A stretch of DNA of 64,000 nucleotides, taken from the NCBI GenBank assembly GCA_905182995.1, contig CAJJDP010000115.1, positions 314,754-378,753 on the forward strand. Reading direction: 5' to 3'. The number at the start of each line of letters is the position of its first letter. Position 1 is the stretch's first letter. A program made the position numbers and the translations under genes. Below the pieces are notes generated by a model. The model was not told the origin of the DNA, ran no database searches, and worked only from the letters and a program-made list of their open reading frames with translations. Below are positions 11,801-25,800 of the stretch, piece after piece. Source of the stretch: Paramecium octaurelia. Lineage: Eukaryota; Ciliophora; Oligohymenophorea; Peniculida; Parameciidae.

Positions 11801-14800
11801 GATTAATCCATATCTTTAAATTGCTCAGTATATATATGATCAAAACAATACAGCCTTCGAATATAATGTAAAACTTAATGATAAATCAAGGTAAACTATG
11901 CTTGCGAACAAGAAATTAATTTTTTCGATCCTTAAACGTCGAATTACTATGAAAACGAGTTTAACTTCTCCTATTTTAATGAATTTGGTCTCAAATAATT
12001 CATTTTATCATTTTAGTTTTAACCATGTCTCTATTACTAAAATAAAAGTAAAAGCGTTTTTAAAGCTAAAATATTTTCAATTCAACTATTAAAACTCATA
12101 TTAACAGGAAGTGTACAAATGGGATCATTATATACAATAGAAAACTTTAATTCAGTAGAATTCAAAAACCTTATAATAAATCTTGAGAATAACCTTTCAT
12201 TTCAATTTAATAATTATGGAAAAGCCATAGATTATAGCTTTTAAAATTGTAGCTTTTTCGGAAATCAATAAAAATTCATTATATTTACAATCCCTATGAT
12301 TATCGATCAGAACTTTTTTCTACACAATGTATCAATCTTTAATGTCAATATTAATAATTCAATGATATATTAGATAAATTCAGCTACATATCATGAAAAT
12401 ATTTTCATAGACTTCATTTTCTTGCTGGATTGTATAATGAACAACACTATTTTATTCTATTTTAATATTAACTCAAAAAAAATTGTAATTGAAAACCTTC
12501 TAATTGAGCGTTGTGAATTTCACAATTTTACACTTCTTAATATTTAACAATAAATTTACCCGTCAAAAATAATTATGAGATCTATTAAAATTAAGAATTC
12601 AACATTTTCGAATTCAACTTTGATAGATGGTTACGAAAATAATATGTTATTTATCTACACTTTTTAAATGATTGAAAACTAGATTATCAATTCACAGCTA
12701 ATAAGATTTAGTAAAGATCTTTTTATCTTTAACTTTACGCTTATTTAGAATGTGTTTAAAAAATGTATTTTATTTGAAAAATAATACTCAAATAATTATT
12801 AGTATGAAATCAAAATAAAAGATATTGAGATATCCACTAATAGCTACCAAAATTTTTAAGTAATCGTTATTGATTAAAATAAAATATCACCTACTCAACC
12901 GAATTAACAAACATAGTTTTTTAGGATAATAATCATCTTTAAATTGAAATTGAAGATTATATATTTAAACTCACTAGCTCCAATATATTAATTTAGAATG
13001 TATCTATAATTAATGCATTCCATTATAGATTCTTTTATTTGTTCAACATTTCTCAAATTCAGTTTAAGAATGTTCTTATGAACAATGAAATTTTAGAATA
13101 TAGGATTCCCCTTCATTATGATTGCGCATCTAGTACCAATTAATATTCAAAATTATTATTTGTGAAAGGGTTTTAGAGTCTTTATTTGGATTTGATCAAA
13201 ATTTATTAATCAGATCACTTTAGATTAATCTCTTATTGAAATTCAATCAAATGATCCTTTCCTAAATGAAGATTCTGAAACTATTACTATATAAAATGTC
13301 ACCTTTATTAAAAATATTTTGATGAAAATAAGTTCAGGCAATATTTTTTCACTCATATCCATATATTCTAATAAAGTCTAGTAAATTCATTTTGAGAATA
13401 TATAGTATCAGCAGAATTCTTATTATTAATACATTATAGATCCATCATATACATCTGCTAGTTTGTTGTTCATTAACTCTGTTAATAGCTCTGTTCTACT
13501 TAATAACATTTAGTGTTTTGAAAACTCGCTAACAAATTCGTCTAACTCCTTTATTACTATTAGTACTAGAGAAGCTAAAGTTGAATAAATTAAAGTTTTA
13601 AATCATAATTATCTTAGAAAGGAGTTCTGGAATAGGTATTATGAAATTGAGTTATAAGACAATCTTAATCAAATTGATGTTAATTTTATGATTGAACAAA
13701 TTCTTTCAATTAAAAATAAAGGTGGAGTAATGTAATTGATAGTTGATAAATTGATATTAAAAAATGGATTATTTCAATACATCATTGCCAAAAGCAGTTC
13801 AGTTATGGATATTATCACGAAAGGAAACGGAATTGTTATTCTGAGTGATTGCTCTATTGCTTATACTTAAACCAATTTGCTATCAAATTAGGAATAACAA
13901 GGAGCGATCAGTATTAACTCATAAAATAGTTACTTAACTTTGACACTATAAAATTTTAACTTTACAAACGTTTACAATAAGTTGGCATCTGCAATCATAT
14001 CTATTGAGCCATTTGATACATTAAACAATATTATCATAAGAAACGTCTTAGTTTCAGATTCTTTCTCATTAATAAATTTATTTTTAGCATTATAATTTCC
14101 ATATTAATATGCAGATTAAAATAAAGTGACTATTGAAAATATTTTTTTATAATAAAGTCAAGAAGCATCATTGCAGTTCACTAGATAGCTTAACCTATTT
14201 GAACCAGTAATTGCATAAAAAATAACATAAGACAATGCCATTTTTAATATTTAAGGTTGCTAATTAAAGATAATAGATTTAACATTTTAAGGATTTGTAC
14301 TATCTGGTATCATAAATTTAGTTAATTGCAAAATGATTTCTTTAGTTAATATTTTATTCGATTAAATTACTTTGTTTTACGATTTAAATTTGCTGCATAT
14401 TGAGTAGGTTGCATAATCTAAATCAAATATATAAATTTCAAACCTGAACATATAAAAAATAACCTATTTTAATATTACAAATTAGAACCTAGTCCCTTAC
14501 ATTTATCCAAATTTCTTTATAGAATATTCATAATGCTAAACATCAAAGGCTGTATATCTTCCATCAAGCGAATCACAATAATCGCAGAAATTAAATAATT
14601 TTGAATAGATTTAATCAGTTTCCTCAAATTCTGGATCGATTTTATCCATAGAATGCTAAAATAACCAAACCAAAATATTCCTCAAATCTGTAGTTCTTTA
14701 AAATAATTATTGCAAGACTTGTAAAAATGGTCTGATCTACTTTTCACTAACTAATTTCCTTTATATCAAGATTCAAGATGTTTCATGTATAGGAAATAAG

Positions 14801-17463
14801 ATAGAACAATTTGGATGCATCAATTCTTTTTCAGACAGAAACCTTTAGGGTAAGTTTACCATTATCAATTCTGTTTTTATTAATAATACTGGTAGCTAAG
14901 GAATTGCTTTATCTTCAAGTAATGTGAAAGCTTATTTGTTGAACATCAAGATTTTTAATAATACTGCAACTTTGTTGGGGGGTGGGCTATATCTTGATCT
15001 AAATAACTAAGAGTTCTTAGTAAAATCATCATACATTTAACAAAATAAAGCAAGGGAGGGAGGAGGAATGTATTTAAATGGAGACTAAGTTTTAAATGAA
15101 ATAAACTTTGTAGAATCACTTTTAAATTTTAATAAAGCTGAATTAACTACAGATAATCTACAAGAATAGCCTTCTCATTTAGATTTATCAATTAATAATC
15201 AAATTATGCATTCAGATTAGATACATAATTAAATTTCATAAAAGATATTAAAATTACACCCTTACCGAATTATTTAATAAGGTCAAATAATAAAGGAAGA
15301 TGCATTGATGCTTCCTAGCAATTAAGAGATAGCTAAATACGAATTATACAATCCAAAATAAAAGAAATTTACATCATATATAAATGAGCTATCTATTTAA
15401 TTTAAAAATAGATTTAATGAATAATTACTTAATTTTACTGGTTCATCTTGTCAAATTATTGAATAAATCTTAGATATTAAATAACAAACTACATTAGAAT
15501 CAAACAATATTTCACTAATTTAATTTAATCAAACCAAAAATAATTTTGATCTAGGAATGTTAATTTTGACTTTGGATCCTTATAATCGAACAGGAAAAGA
15601 GTATCAAATTTAAATCTATTGTAAAGCCAAAAATTAGATTGAAGAAATGTCATATATTATAAAGGTGAAAAGCCTAGTTTGTTAGTTAGGAGAATTTTAT
15701 GTTTTAAATGGCTGTGTCACTTGTTAATCTAAATAGGGGTTTTACTCTGTGACATACAATGCAACAAAGTGTTCAATATTTGATAAGATTAAATTTGAAG
15801 CAATCACATCTAACAATATCAACTTGAAACCTGGATATTGGAGACCTCATTTTGAGTCAGATTTAGTTAATGAATGCTTCAAAAATATCAATTCATGCAA
15901 AGGTGGTTGGGTTGTTGGTGATGAAATTTGTAAAACTGGGTATATTGGAGGATTATGTGAGGAGTGTGATAAATATAATTAAAGAGGGGATGGATTTTAT
16001 TTTAAAAATGATAATTTAACTTGTTGGAATTGTAGCGACTTTTCTATTAACATGTTGTCCTTATTTCTTATAACTGCTTGGTAATGAATTAATCTTACTC
16101 TAGGGTATTTCTTTCTACTCTTATAACATTGACTAGTGTAGAGAACACCAATTAATTGTTTACATTATTCAAGCTTACCCAAAAATTCTCTTATATCTTG
16201 TTTAAGCTGAATTTAAGTATCTATTATAATATTCTTTTTAGATAAAGAAAGCATCATGTTAAAATTATTTCTTAACTATATTTGGATATATTCTGTCATA
16301 TTTACTTTTAACATTTAATTCTCTTTTTCATTTCTTTTTGTTAACTAGGTAAGTGATACATCTTATTTTCTAACCAGAAATTTAGATTGCAAACTTTCCT
16401 AATCATTTGAAATAGAATTAATATATATGAGAGTGTTGGTGATTTTTATTTTAATTGCTATATAAATCTTCATCATTTAATTAGCAGTCAGCATTTTTTC
16501 TATAGTAGCAAAAGTAAAATTGCGCAATCACTTAATGTCAATTACATTTATTTACTTGTATATTCAAAATTAAGCTGCAATAATAACTCAGTATGACATT
16601 ATAATTATTTAAGGCTTTTCTCCATTTTGGCTAATAGGGAAATTTCATCAATCAGTTATGTTTAAGGAGATGTGTCTCTTCTCTTTGAATCATCTAATCA
16701 TTAGGCATGGATGTATAAATTTGCAATACCAGTATCATTACTCATAGGGTTAATTTTACCATTATTTTTATTGTTGTTTTTGTATCAGAAAAGAGATTAA
16801 TTTGACAAAATTTCATTAAGAAGACACATTGGTTATTTATTCAATGAATATAACATAAATCGCTCTTTTTGGGAATGGGTAAAGTTATGGAAGAAGACAA
16901 TCATTATTGTTATCTTGATTTACTTTGAAACAAATATTTTTTTAAAAGGATTCTTTATTGGAATGTGCTTAATGATTTATTAAATGATCACTTCATCATA
17001 TCTGCCCTACATTTATCCAAAATTAAACAAATTGGATCTAAGTTCAGGGTAGTTATGTTCGATGGCTATTTTCTTAGCTGCAGTATAATATTTTTGTGAA
17101 TAATAAAATGAATATGTGTAAGCTAGAATTTTGTAGATTTTGATACTCTTTATATTCTTTAAATTTTGTTTTCCCTACCTTAATGATATTGCCTTTGCTT
17201 ATTATGAAAAATACAAAGAAAAAATCTTGACATTCATTATTTTAGTCCTAAAAACAGTAAAACCAAACTCAGGATTAATATGGAAATTAAGTGATAAATT
17301 AGATTCATGGAGGTAAAAGAAGCATAGGATAGAAAGAAATTTCAAGAAGTTGCGATAACTTATAATTGTAAAGAAACGTTAAGACAATAAAGAGTATTAT
17401 ATTTTGTTATTGAAGGCTATAATAAATATGTGTTCCAACCTTGTCACATAATAAAAGTGGTGA
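8864..17463 (+). CDS. Giant cysteine-rich / beta-helix-like surface protein with polytopic membrane C-terminus
   Basis: ATG 8864 begins a signal-peptide-like leader (MQLLNQFILLYSSIFQLIET). About 2,800 codons follow to TGA 17461-17463. Introns: 11692-11714 (23 nt), 16081-16103 (23 nt), 16217-16241 (25 nt). Domains in order: an N-terminal region with few cysteines; furin-like Cys-rich repeats (about 10160-11690, many C-x2-C pairs); a long Asn/Ile-rich region of short beta repeats resembling parallel beta-helix domains (about 11900-15300); another Cys-rich EGF/ephrin-receptor-like piece (15640-16040); then several hydrophobic helices (16080-17200) and a basic tail. Ciliates have a large family of such proteins at the cell surface. 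Five one-base phase breaks, all at homopolymers (C4 at 9861, T6 at 11920, T6 at 12917, T3 at 13202, T4 at 16616), interrupt an otherwise smooth reading. Each is restored by one base, suggesting sequencing error or very recent inactivation. Confidence 0.75.
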
Positions 17464-18671
17464 ATTGAAATTCAAACTTTTGAATTTATGAGTGAATATA
17501 AATAGAGAAATTGAATATTTTTTTTATGTTAACAAATCTGAAAATTTTGTGGGAAATAGGAGATCAAATCTAAATTCCTCTCAATTTTGTATTTCAAATA
17601 TAATTAATTCTCTTTTGAAATAATTATTATTCTACTCCTCTAACACACTAAGACTCTTTGAAAACTGTATTGCGTTTTAAATAATTTTGATTTAGTGTTT
17701 GGATTTTTAATAACTAATATTTTTTCAACTTGAATAATTAAATTTAAATCAATATGAAAAGATTGAAACAAATCAAGCCTCTTAAAAATATTCTTATCCA
17801 AATATGAGATATATAAACTCACTATGAAATTGAAAGACCTTGCAAGAAAATTGATAAATATTATTTTCATTTTGTTTGTATATTTAGCTACAGTATAAAA
17901 AAAAGCAAATCAGGTATATATTGATAAGTATAAGTTTATATTTACTTAAGTTTATAAATAATATTATAACTTATCAATATTTTTAATTATCAAAGTACTA
18001 AATAAATAAAGATAATATACCCAATCTTAACTGAAAATCATAAGTTCCAAAACCATTTTCAAGTGAACTGATTAATTTCAAAAAAAAATGTTAAATAGAA
18101 TTGAAGAATATAAATTTTTATAGAAACTATCACCATAAGATATATTCAATTAGAATAAAAACTTATGAGCTTGAAATTATTTTGAATTTTTGATTGGAAA
18201 AAATTTTTTTACCCTGGTAAGTATTGCAAGAGGAAGAACTTTCTGCAGTCCTTTTAATTAAATAGATACTTAAGCTGTTGTTGCTCTACAACCATCCAAT
18301 AAAATATTACAACTTTTCTGATTTAGAAAGTTCATTATCATTATCATAACATGTATTCTCTTTTTATCTAAAGTAGATAAGCTCACTTGATTACAAAATA
18401 ACACATATTTTAAATTCCTGAATATATGCAACTTTGCATTTCCTTGCAGAAAATTTTAATATGTAATGCATTATGATAATTGATATTTTGATTGTAGAAA
18501 TATTTTGTAATGAGTATTTGATATAATAATTTTGAGTCTATATATATTTTAATAGTTAATTTTTAAGTTACAAATTGTGTAAAGAGGTAGAAAAATTTAT
18601 TCTATCGTTTTCAGAGAATTGAATTTTGAGTTAGAAGAGATTCTCAGTTAAAATATTGTTGGATTTAAATT
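17373..18671. repeat. Duplicated segment A, first copy (unmerged contig overlap)
   Basis: About 1,299 bp that reappears, as far as I can read identically, immediately after the single N at 18672 (offset 1,300). It includes the last ~90 bp of the giant surface gene. A perfect direct repeat split by one N at a contig boundary is the signature of two overlapping contigs placed in a scaffold without merging. Confidence 0.9.
17472..17870 (-). CDS. Small hypothetical minus-strand ORF (copy 1)
   Basis: In the ciliate code ATG 17870 (minus) runs 132 codons to TGA 17474-17472, 9 bp from the convergent end of the giant surface gene. The N-terminus MKIIFINFLARSFNFIVSLY is hydrophobic and could be a signal or membrane segment. 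The rest is Lys/Ile/Asn-rich. No family is recognised. It may instead be part of a longer minus-strand gene. The identical second copy is at 18772-19170. Confidence 0.3.
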
Positions 18672-18672
18672 N

Positions 18673-19971
18673 GAAACGTTAAGACAATAAAGAGTATTAT
18701 ATTTTGTTATTGAAGGCTATAATAAATATGTGTTCCAACCTTGTCACATAATAAAAGTGGTGAATTGAAATTCAAACTTTTGAATTTATGAGTGAATATA
18801 AATAGAGAAATTGAATATTTTTTTTATGTTAACAAATCTGAAAATTTTGTGGGAAATAGGAGATCAAATCTAAATTCCTCTCAATTTTGTATTTCAAATA
18901 TAATTAATTCTCTTTTGAAATAATTATTATTCTACTCCTCTAACACACTAAGACTCTTTGAAAACTGTATTGCGTTTTAAATAATTTTGATTTAGTGTTT
19001 GGATTTTTAATAACTAATATTTTTTCAACTTGAATAATTAAATTTAAATCAATATGAAAAGATTGAAACAAATCAAGCCTCTTAAAAATATTCTTATCCA
19101 AATATGAGATATATAAACTCACTATGAAATTGAAAGACCTTGCAAGAAAATTGATAAATATTATTTTCATTTTGTTTGTATATTTAGCTACAGTATAAAA
19201 AAAAGCAAATCAGGTATATATTGATAAGTATAAGTTTATATTTACTTAAGTTTATAAATAATATTATAACTTATCAATATTTTTAATTATCAAAGTACTA
19301 AATAAATAAAGATAATATACCCAATCTTAACTGAAAATCATAAGTTCCAAAACCATTTTCAAGTGAACTGATTAATTTCAAAAAAAAATGTTAAATAGAA
19401 TTGAAGAATATAAATTTTTATAGAAACTATCACCATAAGATATATTCAATTAGAATAAAAACTTATGAGCTTGAAATTATTTTGAATTTTTGATTGGAAA
19501 AAATTTTTTTACCCTGGTAAGTATTGCAAGAGGAAGAACTTTCTGCAGTCCTTTTAATTAAATAGATACTTAAGCTGTTGTTGCTCTACAACCATCCAAT
19601 AAAATATTACAACTTTTCTGATTTAGAAAGTTCATTATCATTATCATAACATGTATTCTCTTTTTATCTAAAGTAGATAAGCTCACTTGATTACAAAATA
19701 ACACATATTTTAAATTCCTGAATATATGCAACTTTGCATTTCCTTGCAGAAAATTTTAATATGTAATGCATTATGATAATTGATATTTTGATTGTAGAAA
19801 TATTTTGTAATGAGTATTTGATATAATAATTTTGAGTCTATATATATTTTAATAGTTAATTTTTAAGTTACAAATTGTGTAAAGAGGTAGAAAAATTTAT
19901 TCTATCGTTTTCAGAGAATTGAATTTTGAGTTAGAAGAGATTCTCAGTTAAAATATTGTTGGATTTAAATT
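18673..19971. repeat. Duplicated segment A, second copy
   Basis: Second copy of 17373-18671. It begins inside the 3' end of the giant surface gene and then continues past 19971 into sequence absent from the first copy, as expected for the start of the next overlapping contig. It should be collapsed with copy 1. Confidence 0.9.
18772..19170 (-). CDS. Small hypothetical minus-strand ORF (copy 2)
   Basis: Identical to the ORF at 17472-17870 because it lies in the second copy of segment A. It probably represents the same locus and should be counted once. Confidence 0.3.
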
Positions 19972-20460
19972 GGGCTTATGAGAATTTTAGAAATGGACTA
20001 ATGAAGAGAATTATAAAAATTGAATAGATCATTTGATTTTAGTTTTATGTTGTGCTATTCTAAATTTTTTAAATAATCTCCCAATTTCCAAATATATTAT
20101 ATATTCTTCATAACCAAAGTATGTGAATTGTTGAAGTGAAAACAATTCCAAGAGTTTTTAATGATTTATATTATCCGTGTCTTACTCTGCATTTTCATTG
20201 AGTATAAAAACAAAATACCAGAGCAACTCGTCTATATCTGCTGATAGATCATTTCAAAATAAATAAGAATGAGTATTTCACATTTACAATATCATTTTTC
20301 TTTGACTTTTGCCATGAGATATTCTCAAGTAACTGAAATCCAAAGATGCAATCGAGAGTGGTACAACAAAGTTCTAATAAAGATATAAATCTAAACATTC
20401 TACTAAACTATTGTTATTTAATTAATAGAAATTGGTGTATAAATCATTCTGGAATGAAAA
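19430..20460 (-). CDS. Hypothetical minus-strand gene with phase breaks
   Basis: Coding-like reading on the minus strand across about 1 kb. From upstream: LCCTTLDCIFGFQLLENISW (about 20380), then after a one-base slip DLSADIDELLWYFVFILNEN, LLELFSLQQFTYFGYEEYII and LFKKFRIAQHK. Further down are ENLFQLKIQFSENDRINFST and SEKLQYFIGWLQSNNSLSIY, ending at TGA 19432-19430. Frame changes occur near A/T homopolymers (about 20255 and 19950) and near 20060. The helical, Leu-rich composition could suit a HEAT/armadillo-type protein, but no family is recognised. The 3' part (from about 18671 down to 18130) is repeated in copy 1 of segment A. Confidence 0.4.
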
Positions 20461-21369
20461 ATTGTATTTATATTTAGGAAAATGGCCAAGCATTTAAAAT
20501 AAGTTACACAAGGGGAGTGCTGAATTTTCAATTAATGATAATATTTATTCTTTTGAAGTGTGTAAGTCCAACAAGACTCATTTATAAAAACTTTTTTGAT
20601 AGTTTTACTTATGTAAATAATGGTAATACTAAATTGAGTTATATAGATTGGTCGATATTATCTAAAGATGTAAATCATCAAAAGGCTGTAGTACTTTGTG
20701 GATCTAAAAACATTTTATTTTTAGACAACTAGAGCACTTAGTATAATCTGTTACTTCATAAATCATTTAATCTTGAGGTTCATTATCAAGTCACAGTATA
20801 ATTTTAATTATGGATGTAATATATTGATGATTTATTTTAGGCTTGATAATTGGATAAATAATCCTCTGCTAATATATTTTGATAATGAAATCATAATCAA
20901 TGATTAATACTCTTGTTCACCCAGTGCAACAAACATTTGTAAGGGTGCCCAAAACGATGAGGTAACTACAATGTCAATAAATGTCCTACATAATCGATCT
21001 TCAATATAAATCGTAATTTTTGCTTAATCTGGTAAAATGGGAATTTCTGAGTTTTAATTGTTCATAGAGGAATGCCCTAGTGGATGCCACTCGTGTGATA
21101 TTGTGAAATGCCATACTTCAGTACTATTAATGCAATCTTTCAACTCAAAAATGATTTCTGCTATTAATTCTGAAGGATGGATGTTTAGTGGTACAATTTA
21201 AATAACTATTGATAATTGTCATGGTAAATGAATAAATAAAAACAATAGACCTCTTTTATCATAAATCTTCGGGATATAATCTTGAAAAAGAAATTTAATT
21301 AAAAGATCATTGGGCCGTTAGTTTAAATTTAAAAGTGATGATTTTTAATTCAGGCTCAACAACTATATC
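19880..21369. repeat. Duplicated segment B, first copy (unmerged contig overlap)
   Basis: About 1,490 bp repeated after the single N at 21370 (offset 1,491). It contains the 5' part of the DUF4215-like gene (ATG 20535) and the 5' part of the minus-strand hypothetical gene. Interpreted as two overlapping contigs left unmerged. Confidence 0.9.
20535..21369 (+). CDS. 5' fragment of the DUF4215-like membrane protein (duplicate copy)
   Basis: Identical to the first ~835 bp of the gene at 22026-26248 (signal peptide, introns 20816-20840 and about 21224-21248), truncated by the N at 21370. It is an artefact of the unmerged overlap rather than a second gene. Confidence 0.8.
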
Positions 21370-21370
21370 N

Positions 21371-22860
21371 TAAAGAGGTAGAAAAATTTATTCTATCGTT
21401 TTCAGAGAATTGAATTTTGAGTTAGAAGAGATTCTCAGTTAAAATATTGTTGGATTTAAATTGGGCTTATGAGAATTTTAGAAATGGACTAATGAAGAGA
21501 ATTATAAAAATTGAATAGATCATTTGATTTTAGTTTTATGTTGTGCTATTCTAAATTTTTTAAATAATCTCCCAATTTCCAAATATATTATATATTCTTC
21601 ATAACCAAAGTATGTGAATTGTTGAAGTGAAAACAATTCCAAGAGTTTTTAATGATTTATATTATCCGTGTCTTACTCTGCATTTTCATTGAGTATAAAA
21701 ACAAAATACCAGAGCAACTCGTCTATATCTGCTGATAGATCATTTCAAAATAAATAAGAATGAGTATTTCACATTTACAATATCATTTTTCTTTGACTTT
21801 TGCCATGAGATATTCTCAAGTAACTGAAATCCAAAGATGCAATCGAGAGTGGTACAACAAAGTTCTAATAAAGATATAAATCTAAACATTCTACTAAACT
21901 ATTGTTATTTAATTAATAGAAATTGGTGTATAAATCATTCTGGAATGAAAAATTGTATTTATATTTAGGAAAATGGCCAAGCATTTAAAATAAGTTACAC
22001 AAGGGGAGTGCTGAATTTTCAATTAATGATAATATTTATTCTTTTGAAGTGTGTAAGTCCAACAAGACTCATTTATAAAAACTTTTTTGATAGTTTTACT
22101 TATGTAAATAATGGTAATACTAAATTGAGTTATATAGATTGGTCGATATTATCTAAAGATGTAAATCATCAAAAGGCTGTAGTACTTTGTGGATCTAAAA
22201 ACATTTTATTTTTAGACAACTAGAGCACTTAGTATAATCTGTTACTTCATAAATCATTTAATCTTGAGGTTCATTATCAAGTCACAGTATAATTTTAATT
22301 ATGGATGTAATATATTGATGATTTATTTTAGGCTTGATAATTGGATAAATAATCCTCTGCTAATATATTTTGATAATGAAATCATAATCAATGATTAATA
22401 CTCTTGTTCACCCAGTGCAACAAACATTTGTAAGGGTGCCCAAAACGATGAGGTAACTACAATGTCAATAAATGTCCTACATAATCGATCTTCAATATAA
22501 ATCGTAATTTTTGCTTAATCTGGTAAAATGGGAATTTCTGAGTTTTAATTGTTCATAGAGGAATGCCCTAGTGGATGCCACTCGTGTGATATTGTGAAAT
22601 GCCATACTTCAGTACTATTAATGCAATCTTTCAACTCAAAAATGATTTCTGCTATTAATTCTGAAGGATGGATGTTTAGTGGTACAATTTAAATAACTAT
22701 TGATAATTGTCATGGTAAATGAATAAATAAAAACAATAGACCTCTTTTATCATAAATCTTCGGGATATAATCTTGAAAAAGAAATTTAATTAAAAGATCA
22801 TTGGGCCGTTAGTTTAAATTTAAAAGTGATGATTTTTAATTCAGGCTCAACAACTATATC
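21371..22860. repeat. Duplicated segment B, second copy
   Basis: Second copy of 19880-21369. Unlike the first copy it runs on uninterrupted into the rest of the DUF4215-like gene at 22861, so this is the copy to use for the gene model. Confidence 0.9.
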
Positions 22861-25800
22861 TATTAAAATAGATGATATTGTTGTACAACAAGAAATCTAC
22901 ACTTAGGGATGGATAAGTTATAGTAATAGCGATTTGAACTATGATGGGTTTTGGTATTACATGACAATAAAGCATGTCAATATTGTTTAGTATATCCACA
23001 CTAAGTCTGTTATTAAAATTACGGTATTAACTACAATGGCTAGTGTTTACACATCTTGGGCACCATGGTTTGGAATTAGAGATTTTTAACTTTTTATTCA
23101 TCCAAATTATGTTTGTATCGATCATAATTTAAACCCTTTTGATGGATGTTTTTCTTTCAATTATGATTGTGTTTAGGGTTGTAAGAGTTGCGTAAGAGGG
23201 ATTTGCATGCTCTGTTTAGATGGATGGCAATACATAGAAATCAACAAGAGCTGTATTCCTATTTGTGGTGATAATATTTTAACTTCTTAAGAGGAATGTG
23301 ATGATGGAAACTAAAATCCATATGATGGATGCCATAACTGCAAATTTTCTTGTCCTTTAAATTGTGAGTCATGCAAATTTGGTAAATGTCTTTAAAGGAT
23401 GAATTATTACTCATTATAAAATTCGTAAAACGAGTGTCTACCATTAAACTTAGTTTCTAATCCTTAAAAAAGAGAATAATATAAACTTCCAATATGTCAA
23501 ACGTAAAGTTTTTCGTAATATTACTCAATTGGGATTCCGTTCTATCTTGAAAAAGAGTACAAACATTCTTGCTCACATAATTGTTATGTTTGTGATTTTG
23601 AAACATGCTTAAAGTGTAAACAAAACTATATTTTACAGGATTAATTATGTATTAATGTTTTGGAAAAGAATGATGATGAATAATATCAATATTTTGTGGA
23701 AATATTTTACTTAAAGAGTATTTAAGAAGCCTCAGATTACCTCAAAAAGTAGAGATTTAATCAAATTTAATTCAACTTTAAATATTATTAAAATTACGAA
23801 AATAACTATCCTAATTTAGATTACATTGAAAAATGTAAGAATAAAGTTTTTAGTGTTTGTTTCGAATGTGAAATTGGATATAAACTTAACGTGAATGGTA
23901 GAGCATGTATTCCTTTATGTGATGATGGAATGGTTGTGAATTAAGAAATTTGTTAGAATTAGAACTATTAATAATTAAATGGATGTTTTAAATGCCAACT
24001 CAGCTGTTAAATGGAGTGTTTGAGCTGTTTAAATGGAATATGTTAAGTTTGTCTTCAAGGATGGTAATTAGTTAATGGCACCTGCTAATAAGTATGTGGA
24101 GATGGATTAATTGCTGCAATATCATAAGAGCAATGTGATGATACTAATTCAATAGATGGAGATGGATGTTCTCAATGTTTTTTTTAATGTGTGCCGTATT
24201 GTTAATATTGCATTAGTCAAAAGGAGTGCTTAAGTTGTGAAGAACATTTTGAATTGATAGAGAACCAATGCAAACCGATTTGTGGAGATTTATATATAGT
24301 TTAAGGGTTGGAGGAATGCGATGATGGAAATCAAATATCATATGACGGTTGTGATTATTGTTAGTTCCAATGTGAATTTGATTGCAAATCTTGTGTTGAT
24401 AGAATATGCATAGATAATAGCAATCCATAAGAAGAACCTACTTCAAATGATCCTACACCTTCTACAGAATAGATTGATAATAATTGTAATTAAGGGTGTT
24501 TACTTTGTTAGGAAGATATTTGTTAGGAATGTGAGAAATACTAGACTCTTGAAGATGGTTAGTGCATTAAATGTGGGAATGGGTATAAATCAGATGATGA
24601 GTTTTGTGATGATGGAAACACTTTCAATAATGATGGATGCTCAAATGAATGCATAATTGAATAAGGTTGGGATTGCAATCTTTCAATTCTTCAATTTAGT
24701 CAATGTTATTAATTTACCGAGCTTTCTCTTAAGTTCTTGAATCAATCATTTGATTCTTAACACACCAGTTTAACCTATACAAAGAAAGTCAAACTTAATG
24801 AATTTAATTAATCTTTCTTAGATTTAATGTCTATTGATATTGAAAATATATAGAAAAATCAGTACAATATCAAGATTGAACCAGTAATTCCAATAATTCT
24901 TGAATCTGTACGAGATATTAATTATATCATAACAATTACTTTTCTTGAAAAGATACAAGATAGGCCAAAATTAACTGTTTCTATAGATGCATCATTTTTG
25001 GATGAAAACTAAATTCTAGTTCCTCCTGGTAGTTCTGATATCTAACTAATGATTCCTCAAGTTATGAATTTTTAATAAATGGAGGCAACAGCTAAATTGT
25101 AAGTATTTGGACAGAGTATGATGATTGGAATGGGTAGTTTTGGAGCATTTCTTTTATTAACGGGATAGTTTTTACAGTTTTTAGACATTCTGGATGTTTT
25201 GTAATACCAAGCGAACCTTAAGTATATAAACGTAGATTATCCTTAAAATTTATACATCTATTTTTAATCATCAGAATTTGTAACATTAACTCCTATGTTG
25301 GTGAAGTTTAAAGTGGTTGAGACTTTTGATTTGGTGATTAGCTAATAAAATCTTGACAGTAAGGGTAAATTTTAAGAATATGAGATTAATGCAGATATAC
25401 TCACCAATATTTATGGTTGCATACTCTAAATTATATTATGCTTTATTGGGTGTTTTTTCATTTATGCTTATAAATTAATATTTAAAAAAAATTGTTTTTC
25501 TCCCTTTTTTCATCAAAAAGTTAAGTAGGCTAAATCAAAAATCCTTAATTATCTAGCAATTAAATTGTATAATTTTCACAGATAGTTAAGTTAGGTATAA
25601 TCAAAGAAATTAAGCTCGGAAGCGATCATTTTATTTCGCACAAATAGTTGGGACTTGATCTTCAAAGTTCTTCTTTATCTACATTCAAATACCTTAAAAG
25701 ATAACCGATAAGTGATTTCAACTAGCATCTGTATTACTTTTTTAACTTCACTTGTTATATTACTCATATAACCTTTTCGAAGGAGTAAAACAATAAAAAA

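Noticed and set aside
18078-18347. Minus-strand frame MIMIMNFLNQKSCNILLDGC, first taken for an Alba-like domain
   Set aside because: Another minus-strand frame over the same bases (SEKLQYFIGWLQSNNSLSIY) is more protein-like and joins coding blocks upstream, so the Alba-like reading is likely a chance frame.
20517-20534. GTG-initiated start for the DUF4215-like gene (and its copy at 22008)
   Set aside because: The ATG 18 bp downstream gives a normal signal peptide; a GTG start is not expected for a ciliate nuclear gene.
17373-22860. Real tandem duplication of genes
   Set aside because: The copies look perfect over more than 1 kb and are each split by a single N at a contig boundary, so unmerged overlap is the simpler explanation.
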